Shown in pieces: positions 49,328-57,937 of a DNA stretch of 64,000 bases (position 1 is its first letter; each line of letters begins with the position of its first letter). Source of the stretch: Lachnospiraceae bacterium MD335 (lineage in GTDB: Bacteria > Bacillota > Clostridia > Lachnospirales > Lachnospiraceae); contig KE159628.1 in assembly GCA_000403335.2 (NCBI GenBank), positions 185,387 to 249,386 of the forward strand, written 5' to 3'. The position numbers and the translations under genes are program-made. The notes below the pieces were generated by a model. That model saw only the letters and a list, made by a program, of their open reading frames with translations, was not told the DNA's origin and did not search any database.

Positions 49328-50917
49328 TTAATTGATTTCTGCCGCATGGCTTAACAGCCAGCTTCCGTCCTCGCGCTCCTGTGCCGTAACGCTCATCACA
49401 CAACTGTTTCTGTGCTTTTCAACCAAATAACGCTCAATATATCCATCCTGACAGTCGCCTTCATCATACGCCTCATAAATATCCTCCCAAAGGTCTTTAT
49501 CAGTGATAATCAAGTCAAAGCTGACATCATAATCATCCGTCGCCATCATTGCAGCAAAGCACTCAATATAATAGTCATCAATATCTCCGATATAACCTTC
49601 CTCACTGCCGCGCACGGTCTGAACCGTAATATTTGCGGTGTTGTCAACAACCGGCGCCTGCGTCGTTGTACCATCCCCCGTTGTCGTGGTCGTAGTTGTT
49701 GTTCCTGTAACTGTTGTGACCGTTGCCGGTCCGGTTGTCGTCGGTTTTTTCGGCGGCGTCACTGTCGTCGTATCAGAAGGCACAGACGGATTTACTTCAA
49801 GTCCGCTGTATCTGCTCCCCCTGCATGCCGGAAGATAAATCGACAAATCCTTGCGCATATGATTTCCTGCGTACTCCGCGTCCGAGCAGTTAAAGTAATC
49901 ATACGTATTCGGTGTAGTATCATCCCATGTACTATCCACGTTATAAAACTGTCCGTCCTCAAGCTTTACAATATTCCAAGCATGATTTTCACCCGCATAC
50001 CCTGTAACATAATAGCAGGGAATATCAAGCTGCTGAAGCACATACTGCAACGCCCTCGCGTATCCCGCACACACGGTTCTTCCATATACAAGCGCACTGT
50101 ACGCACTTTGGTTCATGGGTGCGTTTGAATCATACCGAACAGAACCAATCAACGCATCATGCGCCTCTCTCTCCTTATCATAATCCGTATAATACCCATA
50201 GGTTTTATCCAAAATGAGCTTTGCCGCGTCCTCAAACTTTGATTTGGAACCGTCAATGTCGTTTGCCGTAACATTAAACACAAGCGTAATGTCAGCCACA
50301 GTTCCAAGCGGCGCATATTTATACTTGTATGCCGTATCCACCCAAAACAGTTCAGGGTGATCGTTCACAACAGCCGTAAACGCATTTTTCAGGTCAGTCA
50401 CCGTAATATCCGTCACCGGCGAAAAATTCTTCTGCATCGCATCCGCATTCGCATACAGCTGACGATAAAGCGCTTTCTGCGTGTCATTGAGCATGGCATA
50501 ATACGGATAAAACTCCTCATCAAATGTAAGTTTCTCTCCAATCTCACCTTTGCTAAGCGTTTCTAAAATCTCATCTGCTTTTGCCTGTGTGACTTCCGTA
50601 CCGATTGACTTAATCGGAATATAACCTGTAAGCGCAGCTACCTTTGGTGGAATCTTCAGCTTCTTCTCCGCATCATCATCGTCCGAAGTCGGACTTTCCG
50701 CCGCAGGCTGTTCCCCCTGTGTCACTGTTGTTTTTATAACAAAGTTTCCTGCCTGACCTTCCTCCGGCATCTTTGTTTCTGTGGCTTCGTCCGGTTTTTT
50801 CAGACGTTCCCCAATTTTTACGGCTATATCGGGATTGTGGTTACAGAGCGCAATAAAAAGAAGTATAAGCGCAAGCAGACCACCAATTCCGTATAGCAGC
50901 TTTTCTACTATACGCAT
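49328..50917 (-). CDS. Secreted or anchored transglutaminase-like protein
   Basis: The 529-residue product has one N-terminal membrane segment (about 8-26), likely an anchor. A linker precedes a transglutaminase-like domain (about 230-360), with the catalytic triad Cys283 in GRTVCAGYAR, His312 in GENHAW and Asp328 in YNVDSTWD. A Thr/Pro-rich stalk (about 385-430, including a run of Thr) leads to an acidic C-terminal domain of about 95 residues. Such domains act as peptidases or crosslinkers of extracellular peptides; the exact reaction is unknown. The ATG has GAGG upstream. No partner genes are evident. Confidence 0.85.
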   Translation of the reverse strand: MRIVEKLLYGIGGLLALILLFIALCNHNPDIAVKIGERLKKPDEATETKMPEEGQAGNFVIKTTVTQGEQPAAESPTSDDDDAEKKLKIPPKVAALTGYIPIKSIGTEVTQAKADEILETLSKGEIGEKLTFDEEFYPYYAMLNDTQKALYRQLYANADAMQKNFSPVTDITVTDLKNAFTAVVNDHPELFWVDTAYKYKYAPLGTVADITLVFNVTANDIDGSKSKFEDAAKLILDKTYGYYTDYDKEREAHDALIGSVRYDSNAPMNQSAYSALVYGRTVCAGYARALQYVLQQLDIPCYYVTGYAGENHAWNIVKLEDGQFYNVDSTWDDTTPNTYDYFNCSDAEYAGNHMRKDLSIYLPACRGSRYSGLEVNPSVPSDTTTVTPPKKPTTTGPATVTTVTGTTTTTTTTGDGTTTQAPVVDNTANITVQTVRGSEEGYIGDIDDYYIECFAAMMATDDYDVSFDLIITDKDLWEDIYEAYDEGDCQDGYIERYLVEKHRNSCVMSVTAQEREDGSWLLSHAAEIN

Positions 50918-51045
50918 AATGGTACCTCCTCTTCCTACTTATACTCCCCCATGAGTCAAATCCAAACGGCACCTCCATATGCCTCAATTGTCGCTTTAAT
51001 TCAAAAAAAGCGATTAATTTATTTAATTATAAGACTTTTTACAGG

Positions 51046-51074
51046 TTGTGTCAATCTGTTATTTTGTATATAAT
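51046..51074 (+). promoter_or_regulatory. Sigma-A-type promoter of the NrdG-like gene
   Basis: TTGTGT (51046-51051) and a perfect TATAAT (51069-51074) are 17 bases apart. This puts a transcription start about 85 bases before the ATG at 51167. Confidence 0.7.
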
Positions 51075-51166
51075 ATGAGAAGAAAACAAAAAGGTTTTGT
51101 GTAATGTGAAAAAGTTTGTGCATTGCAGCACAAATCTGCAGTACATGAAAGGAGCATTCTTAGAAA

Positions 51167-51871
51167 ATGAAGATTTTAGGATTAAATAAAACCACTCTGC
51201 TTGACTATCCGGGGCGGGTGGCATGTACGATTTTCCTGGGCGGCTGCAATTTCCGCTGCCCGTTTTGCCATAATAAGGACATTGTGCTTATGTCAGATGC
51301 GATTGATGCGTATTCACAGGATGAAATTTTTGCGTTTCTCAGAAAGCGTAAGGAAATTCTCACGGGTGTCTGCATCACAGGCGGAGAACCCACGATAAAT
51401 AATGATTTACCCGGTTTTATCGCAGATATTAAACAGCTTGGCTACAAAATCAAACTCGACACCAACGGTTCCTCCCCCGCTATGCTCGCATCCTTAATTG
51501 ACAATAAACTGATTGACTGCTGTGCAATGGATATTAAAAATGCTCCCGAAAAATATGACACAACTGTCAGTTTTCCGGCACTGACCGATGTCAAAAAATC
51601 CGTGGAGCTTCTGTTATCGCAATCCTGTGAAGAAGAAAACGGCTTTTCCTATGAATTCCGAACCACCCTCGTAAAAGAGCTTCACGATGAAGCAGATCTC
51701 CTATCTATCTGTAAATGGATAGCTGGTGCAAACGCTTACTACCTGCAGCCTTATGTGGAGAGTCCCGGCGTTTTTCAAAAAGAATTTCATGCGCATGATA
51801 TGGAAGCGCTCTCTTATTTCGAACACCTGTGCCAAACATATATTCCCAACACGCATCTGCGAGGTATATAA
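51167..51871 (+). CDS. Anaerobic ribonucleotide reductase activating protein, NrdG2 type radical SAM enzyme
   Basis: The 234-residue product is a small radical SAM protein with the 4Fe-4S motif CNFRCPFC (Cys27, Cys31, Cys34), the TGGEPT loop for SAM near 72-77, and an N-terminal TTLLDYPGRVACTIF that is typical of NrdG2-type activases. It should install the glycyl radical on an anaerobic ribonucleotide reductase (NrdD) or a related glycyl-radical enzyme. nrdD is not in the window. AAGGAG precedes the ATG by about 12 bases. Its stop is one base from the stop of the convergent DUF6128 gene. Confidence 0.87.
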   Translation: MKILGLNKTTLLDYPGRVACTIFLGGCNFRCPFCHNKDIVLMSDAIDAYSQDEIFAFLRKRKEILTGVCITGGEPTINNDLPGFIADIKQLGYKIKLDTNGSSPAMLASLIDNKLIDCCAMDIKNAPEKYDTTVSFPALTDVKKSVELLLSQSCEEENGFSYEFRTTLVKELHDEADLLSICKWIAGANAYYLQPYVESPGVFQKEFHAHDMEALSYFEHLCQTYIPNTHLRGI

Positions 51872-51872
51872 C

Positions 51873-52715
51873 CTAAATTTCCACCTGTTTCATATAATAT
51901 CCGAAACACCCCTCATAAATCTCCCTTTTTTCCTCTCCACGCATCCGCGCCTCACCGATGTCAAACCCTTCAAACCCAAACATCTGCGCAATCCGTTTCT
52001 CCCTCTCATAATAAACACCCGCAACACCAAGATAATACTCCACATTGGCTCCGTCCGAGTTTGCCGCCTGAAGCCTGCTGTCCGCCAACTGTTTTCCCTC
52101 AAACCGAAACAGCAGAAGCTGTCTGTAATTGTAGTAGGAGTGCAGCACAAACGAGTTGGAAATCAGACTATGATAGCGTTGTGTCAGCACCACAAGATCC
52201 TTAGGTTTAATCAGCAATGACTGCGCTTCCGGAAAAATATGAACCTGCGGATAAGTATCGGTCAGCTGCTCCCATTTATCCTGCGGGAGCTTCTCCGGAA
52301 GGTCTGAGTTTGCATAATTTATACTATATATTGTCCTATTTTCTTCCTTATTCTCCGCTGCCTGTGCATTCTGAGAATCACTTTCTGTCTGCTTCGACGC
52401 AGTTCCTGTACACTCCCGAAGCACACAAAGACCTTTTCTATATCCATGAAATGGTATCTCGACACGGACACATTTTTCAAAGCCTTCGATGTCCTCCCAA
52501 CTCAGCTTTTCCATGCCATATCCGTTTTGAATGGCGACTTCACCCAAATACCACTTCTCACCGGTTTCCCCAACTGCATAAACACTGCACCGGTTTCCGC
52601 ACTGTAAGGGAACACCGCGCAATCCCACGCAGATCCCGCTGCGTTCCACCCGCAGAAAACCCACATTGCGTTCCTTCCGGTCTCCGTTCATAAAATCTAT
52701 ATAGAAAAACTGCAT
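51873..52715 (-). CDS. DUF6128-like protein of unknown function
   Basis: The 280-residue product resembles the Lachnospiraceae-restricted DUF6128 proteins. It has an N-terminal beta-rich half (about 1-100), with repeated short strands such as VGFLRVERSGICVGLRGV. A polar linker leads to a C-terminal half ending in YYLGVAGVYYEREKRIAQMFGF, an aromatic segment that looks conserved. No membrane segment, signal peptide or catalytic motif was seen. ATG 52715 is chosen because AGGGGG lies upstream; the in-frame start at 52760 is weaker. It follows the CdaR-type gene by 71 bases and may share its transcript. Confidence 0.7.
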   Translation of the reverse strand: MQFFYIDFMNGDRKERNVGFLRVERSGICVGLRGVPLQCGNRCSVYAVGETGEKWYLGEVAIQNGYGMEKLSWEDIEGFEKCVRVEIPFHGYRKGLCVLRECTGTASKQTESDSQNAQAAENKEENRTIYSINYANSDLPEKLPQDKWEQLTDTYPQVHIFPEAQSLLIKPKDLVVLTQRYHSLISNSFVLHSYYNYRQLLLFRFEGKQLADSRLQAANSDGANVEYYLGVAGVYYEREKRIAQMFGFEGFDIGEARMRGEEKREIYEGCFGYYMKQVEI

Positions 52716-52786
52716 TAAAAAGCCCCCTTCCGTGTTCGCCATACAATAATGTATGTCCACAAAAGGAGGTTTAGAACCATTGTTAT

Positions 52787-53875
52787 TTATTGCAGCGAAT
52801 CAATATACCGCATATAATTTACAACCATGAGTGCAATTTTAAAGGTCAACGCGTCCTCAAATTTGCGGATGTCAAGACCCGTGGCTTGGTGCAGCTTCTC
52901 AATCCTGTATACAAGTGTATTGCGGTGTACAAAAAGCTGTCTTGATGTTTCCGACACGTTAAGATTATTGTCGAAGAACTTCTGAACCGTTGTAAGCAAT
53001 TCCTCATCCAAATCATCCAAAACATTCCCTCCGAAAACTTCCGTAATAAAGATACGACAGAGATTAATCGGAAGCTGATAAATCAACCTGCCAATTCCAA
53101 GTGTATTGTAGGCATTAATCGGTTTCTCCATATAGAAAATTTTACCCACATCCATCGCCATTTTCGCCTCTTTATAGGACTTGGACACTTCCTTAAGCTC
53201 ACCCACGATCGTACCGTAAGAAACCCTTGTAATCAGCATTGCTTCCGAGTTCATCATGTCTACAATAACCTGCGCTTCCCGCGCCACCTCGTCATAAGCA
53301 TCCACCGAAACAAGCTCCTTGATAATGATAATGTTTTTCTGCTCCACCGCCGTCAGATAATACCCCGGCTGCTCCGCAAATAAATTTTTTAAAAGCTCCA
53401 TCGAAACATTGTCTTTATCATTCTGCGCCTCCACCAAGTACACTACACGCGGCATATCCGGCGCAATGTGCAGCCTCTTCGCGCGGTTGTAAATATCAAC
53501 CAAAAGAAAATTATCCAATAGGAGATTCTGAAAAAAGTTGCTCTTATCGAAGTGTTCCTTATATGCAATCATCAAATTTTGTATCTGACTTACCGCAATT
53601 CTCCCAATCATATACGCATCGGCAGCACCTGTTCCTTTTGAAATCAGCACATAGCTGACCTCCTTTTCCTCAAGTACCTTCAGCATATGATAATCGCCGA
53701 CAATTTGGCTGTCCGCAGGCGAGCTTGCGAAATTCTCAACCAACTCCTGTGAAACATCCTTATTTTCAAACGTCGACGCAACCACGATACCTTCCATATC
53801 AATAACACAGAAGTCAACTTTTGTAATACTTTTCAGCTCGTCAATGCTTGCCTGAATCATTTGATTTGAAATCAT
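52787..53875 (-). CDS. CdaR/PucR-type transcriptional regulator
   Basis: The 362-residue product has an N-terminal sugar-diacid-recognition-like domain (about 1-130), starting MISNQMIQASIDELKSITKVDF. A GGDEF-like middle segment follows. The C-terminal PucR-type helix-turn-helix (about 290-355) reads LNVSETSRQLFVHRNTLVYRIEKL. This is the arrangement of CdaR, which responds to sugar diacids such as glucarate and galactarate. Downstream of the MsmK gene and in a pectin-using genome, a role in uronate or related sugar use is plausible. A terminator separates it from msmK. GGAGGG precedes the ATG. Confidence 0.9.
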   Translation of the reverse strand: MISNQMIQASIDELKSITKVDFCVIDMEGIVVASTFENKDVSQELVENFASSPADSQIVGDYHMLKVLEEKEVSYVLISKGTGAADAYMIGRIAVSQIQNLMIAYKEHFDKSNFFQNLLLDNFLLVDIYNRAKRLHIAPDMPRVVYLVEAQNDKDNVSMELLKNLFAEQPGYYLTAVEQKNIIIIKELVSVDAYDEVAREAQVIVDMMNSEAMLITRVSYGTIVGELKEVSKSYKEAKMAMDVGKIFYMEKPINAYNTLGIGRLIYQLPINLCRIFITEVFGGNVLDDLDEELLTTVQKFFDNNLNVSETSRQLFVHRNTLVYRIEKLHQATGLDIRKFEDALTFKIALMVVNYMRYIDSLQ

Positions 53876-53899
53876 ATTTTCTCCCTCCGTGTATACAAA

Positions 53900-53926
53900 A
53901 CCCCCGACAGAAAATCTATCGGGGGT
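53900..53926 (-). terminator. Intrinsic terminator after msmK
   Basis: ACCCCCGACAGA (53900-53911) pairs with TCTATCGGGGGT (53915-53926) with one mismatch; the minus strand continues with TTTTG. It lies 30 bases past the msmK stop and upstream of the CdaR-type gene. Confidence 0.85.
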
Positions 53927-53955
53927 ATATAATCGCTTTTCAGAAATACAGAATA

Positions 53956-55068
53956 TTAGTTTGTAATAACCTTCTCTGTTTCCTTATCGAATACATGGAT
54001 CTTCTCGACATCCATAGCAAACTTAACCTTGTCGCCCGGTCTTGCCGTTGTTCTAGGATCAACTCTTGCCGTGATAGGGAACTCAGCAATATCAGCATAC
54101 AAGAATACTTCTGCACCGAGAAGCTCGTATACACGGATTGTTGTGCTGAATGTGCTGTCAGCCTTTGCCTCTACCATCATCTGAGAATCATAAATATCCT
54201 CAGGTCTGATACCGAATGTAACAAGCTTTCCGTTGTAGCCGCCGTCGATTAACTTCTTAGACTTAGCGGGAGGAAGCGCAATTGAGAGGTCTGCTACGTT
54301 TAAGTAAGCCGTATCACCCTTAACCTCAACCTTTGCGTCAATGAAGTTCATCTGCGGAGAACCCATGAAACCTGCAACGAACAAGTTCTGCGGTCTGTCA
54401 TATAAGTTCTGCGGTGTATCTACCTGCTGTACAATACCGTCCTTCATAACTACGATACGAGTACCAAGCGTCATAGCCTCTGTCTGGTCATGTGTAACAT
54501 AGATGATGGTTGTTCCAAGTCTCTGATGAAGCTTTGCAATCTCAATACGCATCTGTACACGCAGCTTAGCATCCAAGTTTGAAAGAGGCTCGTCCATGAG
54601 GAATACCTTAGGATTACGTACAATCGCACGACCCATAGCAACACGCTGTCTCTGACCGCCTGACAAAGCCTTCGGCTTTCTGTCAAGGAGCTTCTCAAGG
54701 TCAAGAATTTTTGCCGCATCGCGAACCATCTTGTCGATTTCCGGCTTCGGTACCTTTCTCAGCTTCAGACCAAATGCCATGTTGTCATATACTGACATAT
54801 GAGGATACAGAGCGTAGTTCTGGAATACCATCGCGATGTCTCTGTCCTTCGGCTCCACGTCGTTAACAACTCTGTCGCCGATTCTCAACTCACCTGAAGA
54901 AATATCTTCAAGACCTGCAATCATACGAAGTGTTGTAGACTTACCGCATCCTGAAGGTCCAACGAAAATGATGAACTCTTTATCTGCGATTTCAAGATTA
55001 AAATTCTTAACTGCCTCAAATCCGTTCGGATATACCTTGCAAACGTTCTTTAATGATAAACTTGCCAT
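53956..55068 (-). CDS. msmK: Sugar ABC transporter ATP-binding protein, MsmK/UgpC type
   Basis: This ATPase energises carbohydrate importers of the CUT1 family; in Firmicutes one stand-alone MsmK often serves several permeases. The 370-residue length is normal. Visible are Walker A GPSGCGKST (about 37-45), the Q-loop at VFQNYALYPHMSV, the signature LSGGQRQRVA, Walker B VFLMDEPLSNLD, the switch His of VTHDQ and a C-terminal TOBE/MalK-like domain (about 240-370). ATG 55068 has AGGAGG nine bases upstream; the longer frame to 55134 enters the structured leader. No permease genes lie beside it. The leader holds paired hairpins that may regulate it. Confidence 0.95.
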   Translation of the reverse strand: MASLSLKNVCKVYPNGFEAVKNFNLEIADKEFIIFVGPSGCGKSTTLRMIAGLEDISSGELRIGDRVVNDVEPKDRDIAMVFQNYALYPHMSVYDNMAFGLKLRKVPKPEIDKMVRDAAKILDLEKLLDRKPKALSGGQRQRVAMGRAIVRNPKVFLMDEPLSNLDAKLRVQMRIEIAKLHQRLGTTIIYVTHDQTEAMTLGTRIVVMKDGIVQQVDTPQNLYDRPQNLFVAGFMGSPQMNFIDAKVEVKGDTAYLNVADLSIALPPAKSKKLIDGGYNGKLVTFGIRPEDIYDSQMMVEAKADSTFSTTIRVYELLGAEVFLYADIAEFPITARVDPRTTARPGDKVKFAMDVEKIHVFDKETEKVITN

Positions 55069-55110
55069 TTTAAACAGCCTCCTAATATTATTTTTTAATT
55101 TGCCGATATA

Positions 55111-55198
55111 GTCAAATACCTCGCAGTAAGCCACGAGCTATTTGACCCTCGCGGCAGTCGTCAAATGTCTGCAAGCAGTCACTTGACTCGTTGCTTGC
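55111..55198 (-). repeat. Paired hairpins in the msmK leader
   Basis: GTCAAATACCTCG (55111-55123) pairs with CGAGCTATTTGAC (55134-55146) with one mismatch. GTCAAATGTCTGC (55160-55172) pairs with GCAGTCACTTGAC (55175-55187), 11 of 13 matching. GCAAGCA (55171-55177) can instead pair with TGCTTGC (55192-55198), so the second hairpin has a competitor. The two main hairpins share the GTCAAAT word. Confidence 0.7.
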
Positions 55199-55326
55199 GG
55201 GAATTAAGATATATCGTTTTTTACATAGTCTTAGTATAAATTAAAACGCACCAAATTGCTAGTGCCATAATTCAACAAAGATTTTTGCGGGGTTATGTAA
55301 AAATTGCTCACCCAATATACACAAAT

Positions 55327-55366
55327 CCAATATTTTCCATATTGGTTAGTCAACTTGACCAACCAA
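55327..55366. repeat. Two adjacent palindromes downstream of the YesL-like gene
   Basis: CCAATAT-N5-ATATTGG (55327-55345) is perfect. It overlaps TTGGTTAGTCAA-C-TTGACCAACCAA (55342-55366), 11 of 12 matching. Neither has a clear T-run, so termination is uncertain; the second is symmetrical enough to be a protein-binding site. Confidence 0.6.
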
Positions 55367-55402
55367 TCCCATATATCCTATACAGATTGCCCAATTCTTA
55401 TC

Positions 55403-56104
55403 TTACTTTTCCTTCCCCTCGCGTTCCATACGCTCGCTCTCGGCAAAAATACCGCCTTGCGTTTCGGCAGAATCCTCTGCTTCTTCGGCATCCGCATCGA
55501 TTGTACTTTCATACTTCCGAAATACCCTTAAAAGCACAAAGCTCTTAAAATAAAAGATTCCCCCAAAGCCGAGCAGAAACACCAGCGGAAAAATCCGCGG
55601 CACAAGCCACAAAAGAAAATACGGCACAGCATATATTAGAATAAGAAGAATTGCACTCGGAAGGTGCGAAAGCGCCATCAGAAAAGCATTTTTTATGGTG
55701 TGCTTTACTGTATTCTGAAAACGCGCCTGTAACGGAAACAGGAACACAACGCCAAGTGCGGCAACCAGGGAAACGGAAACCATCGCAATCCGAATCCACG
55801 ACGCAAACGCAACGCCTGAATACAGAATAATCCGATAATCCGCCAAAATTACACCGAACAGCAGCAACACGAAAATCCATATAATGGTCGCCTGTTTAAA
55901 GTTATCCCTGAATGCCTTAAAAAATCCTTTAATAATATAGGTCTCTTCGTTTTTCACCATCTTAAAACCCATGTAATACGCCGCCGTAAATGCTGCGCCT
56001 GCGGTAATTACGGGAATGCACGCAATCATAAAGACCACGCCCAAAATCAATATGTCCGCAACCTTATTCAGAAAATTCACCAACGGACTGTCCAACTTAA
56101 ACAT
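55403..56104 (-). CDS. YesL-like membrane protein (DUF624)
   Basis: The 233-residue product has five or six hydrophobic segments and the DUF624 pattern, starting MFKLDSPLVNFLNKVADILILGVV and with YYMGFKMVKNEETYIIKGFFKAF near 42-66. In Bacillus the family member YesL lies in the rhamnogalacturonan-use cluster, and relatives often sit near sugar ABC transporters; the molecular role is not known. The C-terminal 40 residues are acidic and Ser/Glu-rich, outside the membrane. AAAGGAAG lies about 12 bases before the ATG. The nearby msmK and pectinases fit a plant-sugar context. Confidence 0.85.
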   Translation of the reverse strand: MFKLDSPLVNFLNKVADILILGVVFMIACIPVITAGAAFTAAYYMGFKMVKNEETYIIKGFFKAFRDNFKQATIIWIFVLLLFGVILADYRIILYSGVAFASWIRIAMVSVSLVAALGVVFLFPLQARFQNTVKHTIKNAFLMALSHLPSAILLILIYAVPYFLLWLVPRIFPLVFLLGFGGIFYFKSFVLLRVFRKYESTIDADAEEAEDSAETQGGIFAESERMEREGKEK

Positions 56105-56143
56105 ACTGCTCTAACTTCCTTTCCATAAATCAGGCAGGCACAA

Positions 56144-57397
56144 TTATGCCAAACTGTTGTAAACCTGCTTATAATTGCGCAGCAGCTTCTGATACATAAT
56201 AAGCGCCAAATCCGCCTTATCCTCCGCGAGTTCAATAATATCATCATAATGTTTCATAAACGTATCAGTGACAATTGCTTCATATGTACCGGATATAATA
56301 CCGTTGTTTAAGTTGTCCGTAATTTCCTTCTTTGTATACGCCCTTCTGTACGGCTTTTCATCCATCGCATTTACCACATATTCTGAGATCTGCAAAATCG
56401 CATCCTTATTTGTCATCGCGCTCCCTTTAAGCCCTTTTGGATAGCCGCTTCCGTCAAACCGCTCGTGGTGTGCAGCCGCAATTTTGATAATGTTGGGAGA
56501 AATTTTACCCTCCAGCATTTTTTCCATAATTTCAACATGCGTCTTAATCAGGTTCTTTTCCTCTTCATTTAAATTCCTGGGAGCCTGCAGCAGCTGGCTT
56601 GGAATTGCAAGCATTCCAATATCATGCAAAAGCGCCGCATAGTAGACTTCGTTTTTATCACTTTCACTCAAATTCAGTTTCCGCACAAGCTCACGGCTCA
56701 CCGAAATCACCGAAATGGTCTCCGAAACCATCGACTCATCCCGAAGTCCCGTACAGTACATCAGCATTTTCAGGTACTTTTCCTTCTCCTCATCAGACAA
56801 CAGCACATAATCCTCGTACTCGTCAACTTCCTCGCCAAATGTATTGTTTTTAATGCGCTCCAAAAAGTCATCCTTCTTGGTTGCCTCCTCAAACAGCGCA
56901 ACTGCTTCCGGGTCAAACTTCGTACCCGAATATCTGTTTATCATGGAATATTCAAATTTATCGCCGAATGCCTTGTACCAAATATCCATCATTTCCGCGA
57001 TTTTCAACAGCTCAAGCTCAAACCGGTAACGAAAGTCCAAATCCTTTGTCTTGGTATAATCCATATGATGATAAAGTACAATTTTTGACCGTTCCTCAAA
57101 GGGTGAGAGATACTTCAAAAACAAGTATCCATAAATGGAATGCGGTAAAGTCCGCTTCGCTTCATAAGTCAGCTGCTTTCTGACATCATCTGTTTTATAC
57201 GCACCAATATCATGGAGCATTGCAAGAATCATGAAGTCAGCGATTTCATACTTTTCATAAGTACCTCTGCACTCGAGAAGCTTCGCCAAAATATAACCCA
57301 CGCGCACACTGTGGTGCGCTACGCTGACATTCATGACCCGCATTGTCTCATAAATCAAACTAATCATATTTCTGCTTGTAATATATTCAACTGCCAT
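56144..57397 (-). CDS. Tandem HD / HD-GYP domain protein
   Basis: The 417-residue soluble product has two HD-type domains. The first (about 5-150) shows AMLHDIGAYKTDD and VLYHHMDYTKT and lacks a GYP motif. The second (about 215-385) shows ALLHDIGMLAIP, AAHHERFDGSGYPKGL and the downstream NAMDEKPYRRAY, as in active HD-GYP phosphodiesterases. It could therefore hydrolyse c-di-GMP or a related cyclic dinucleotide, with the first domain as a regulatory or second catalytic unit. GAGGAGG precedes the ATG. It lies 39 bases upstream of the YesL-like gene on the same strand and may be co-transcribed with it. Confidence 0.85.
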   Translation of the reverse strand: MAVEYITSRNMISLIYETMRVMNVSVAHHSVRVGYILAKLLECRGTYEKYEIADFMILAMLHDIGAYKTDDVRKQLTYEAKRTLPHSIYGYLFLKYLSPFEERSKIVLYHHMDYTKTKDLDFRYRFELELLKIAEMMDIWYKAFGDKFEYSMINRYSGTKFDPEAVALFEEATKKDDFLERIKNNTFGEEVDEYEDYVLLSDEEKEKYLKMLMYCTGLRDESMVSETISVISVSRELVRKLNLSESDKNEVYYAALLHDIGMLAIPSQLLQAPRNLNEEEKNLIKTHVEIMEKMLEGKISPNIIKIAAAHHERFDGSGYPKGLKGSAMTNKDAILQISEYVVNAMDEKPYRRAYTKKEITDNLNNGIISGTYEAIVTDTFMKHYDDIIELAEDKADLALIMYQKLLRNYKQVYNSLA

Positions 57398-57418
57398 TTG
57401 GAATTCCTCCTCATTCGT

Positions 57419-57913
57419 TTAATTTTTTATGCATTTCCTCATTGGCGTATACCATATTCCATCTTGAATCTGCCGGACATCCGTATCCGTAAAACCAACA
57501 CGGTGATAAAACTCTACCGCATACGGCGCCGCATTCACTGTGACAAAGCCGTGTCCTTCCTCCCGCAACACATAGTCGCCTACATACTGTATCAGACGCC
57601 TTCCAATCCCCCGCCTGTGATACGCTGCATCTACAAACAGCAGGGAAATGTGCGTTTGGTTCCGAAGGCTTATCATACCGATCATACGTCCGTTGTCATA
57701 TGCTGCAAACAGTTGATATTCTCCCAGCAAAAACATACGGTAAAGCACGGAATCCGTAATAAAATCCTGAAAGCTTTCAATACCCTCCGGCGGATAATCC
57801 TTTGCCTCAAACTGCATGAAAACGCGCCACGCAAGCGCCATTGCGTCATCCCACTCATTACGGTATGCAGGTCTGACCGTCACCCTCAACGGCTTTATCA
57901 CATTACTCTCCAA
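57419..57913 (-). CDS. GNAT family N-acetyltransferase
   Basis: The 164-residue product has a GNAT fold with the acetyl-CoA-binding motif A, YHRRGIGRRLIQYV, near 96-109, and the C-terminal VNAAPYAVEFYHRVGFTDT with the conserved aromatic. The substrate is unknown. The start is probably TTG at 57913, with AAGGGG seven bases upstream; a GTG four codons in, preceded by GGAG, is an alternative. It lies 21 bases upstream of the tandem HD gene and 24 bases downstream of the D-lactate dehydrogenase gene, so these may form one transcript. Confidence 0.87.
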   Translation of the reverse strand: MESNVIKPLRVTVRPAYRNEWDDAMALAWRVFMQFEAKDYPPEGIESFQDFITDSVLYRMFLLGEYQLFAAYDNGRMIGMISLRNQTHISLLFVDAAYHRRGIGRRLIQYVGDYVLREEGHGFVTVNAAPYAVEFYHRVGFTDTDVRQIQDGIWYTPMRKCIKN

Positions 57914-57937
57914 TGTCGTTCCCCTTTTTTGTTTCTT

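Larger units (their letters stand above)
55069..55402. other. Non-coding region between YesL-like gene and msmK
   Basis: No gene is seen. A TATACT -10 box for msmK lies on the minus strand at 55233-55238, with a weak TAGCAA 17 bases further upstream. A transcript from there would have a leader of about 150 bases carrying the hairpins listed separately. Closer to the YesL-like gene are two more palindromes (55327-55366). Confidence 0.5.

Noticed and set aside
51075-51166. Possible NrdR boxes upstream of the NrdG-like gene
   Set aside because: No pair of ACAC-like 16-base boxes with proper spacing was found; only a partial GTTTTGTGT is present.
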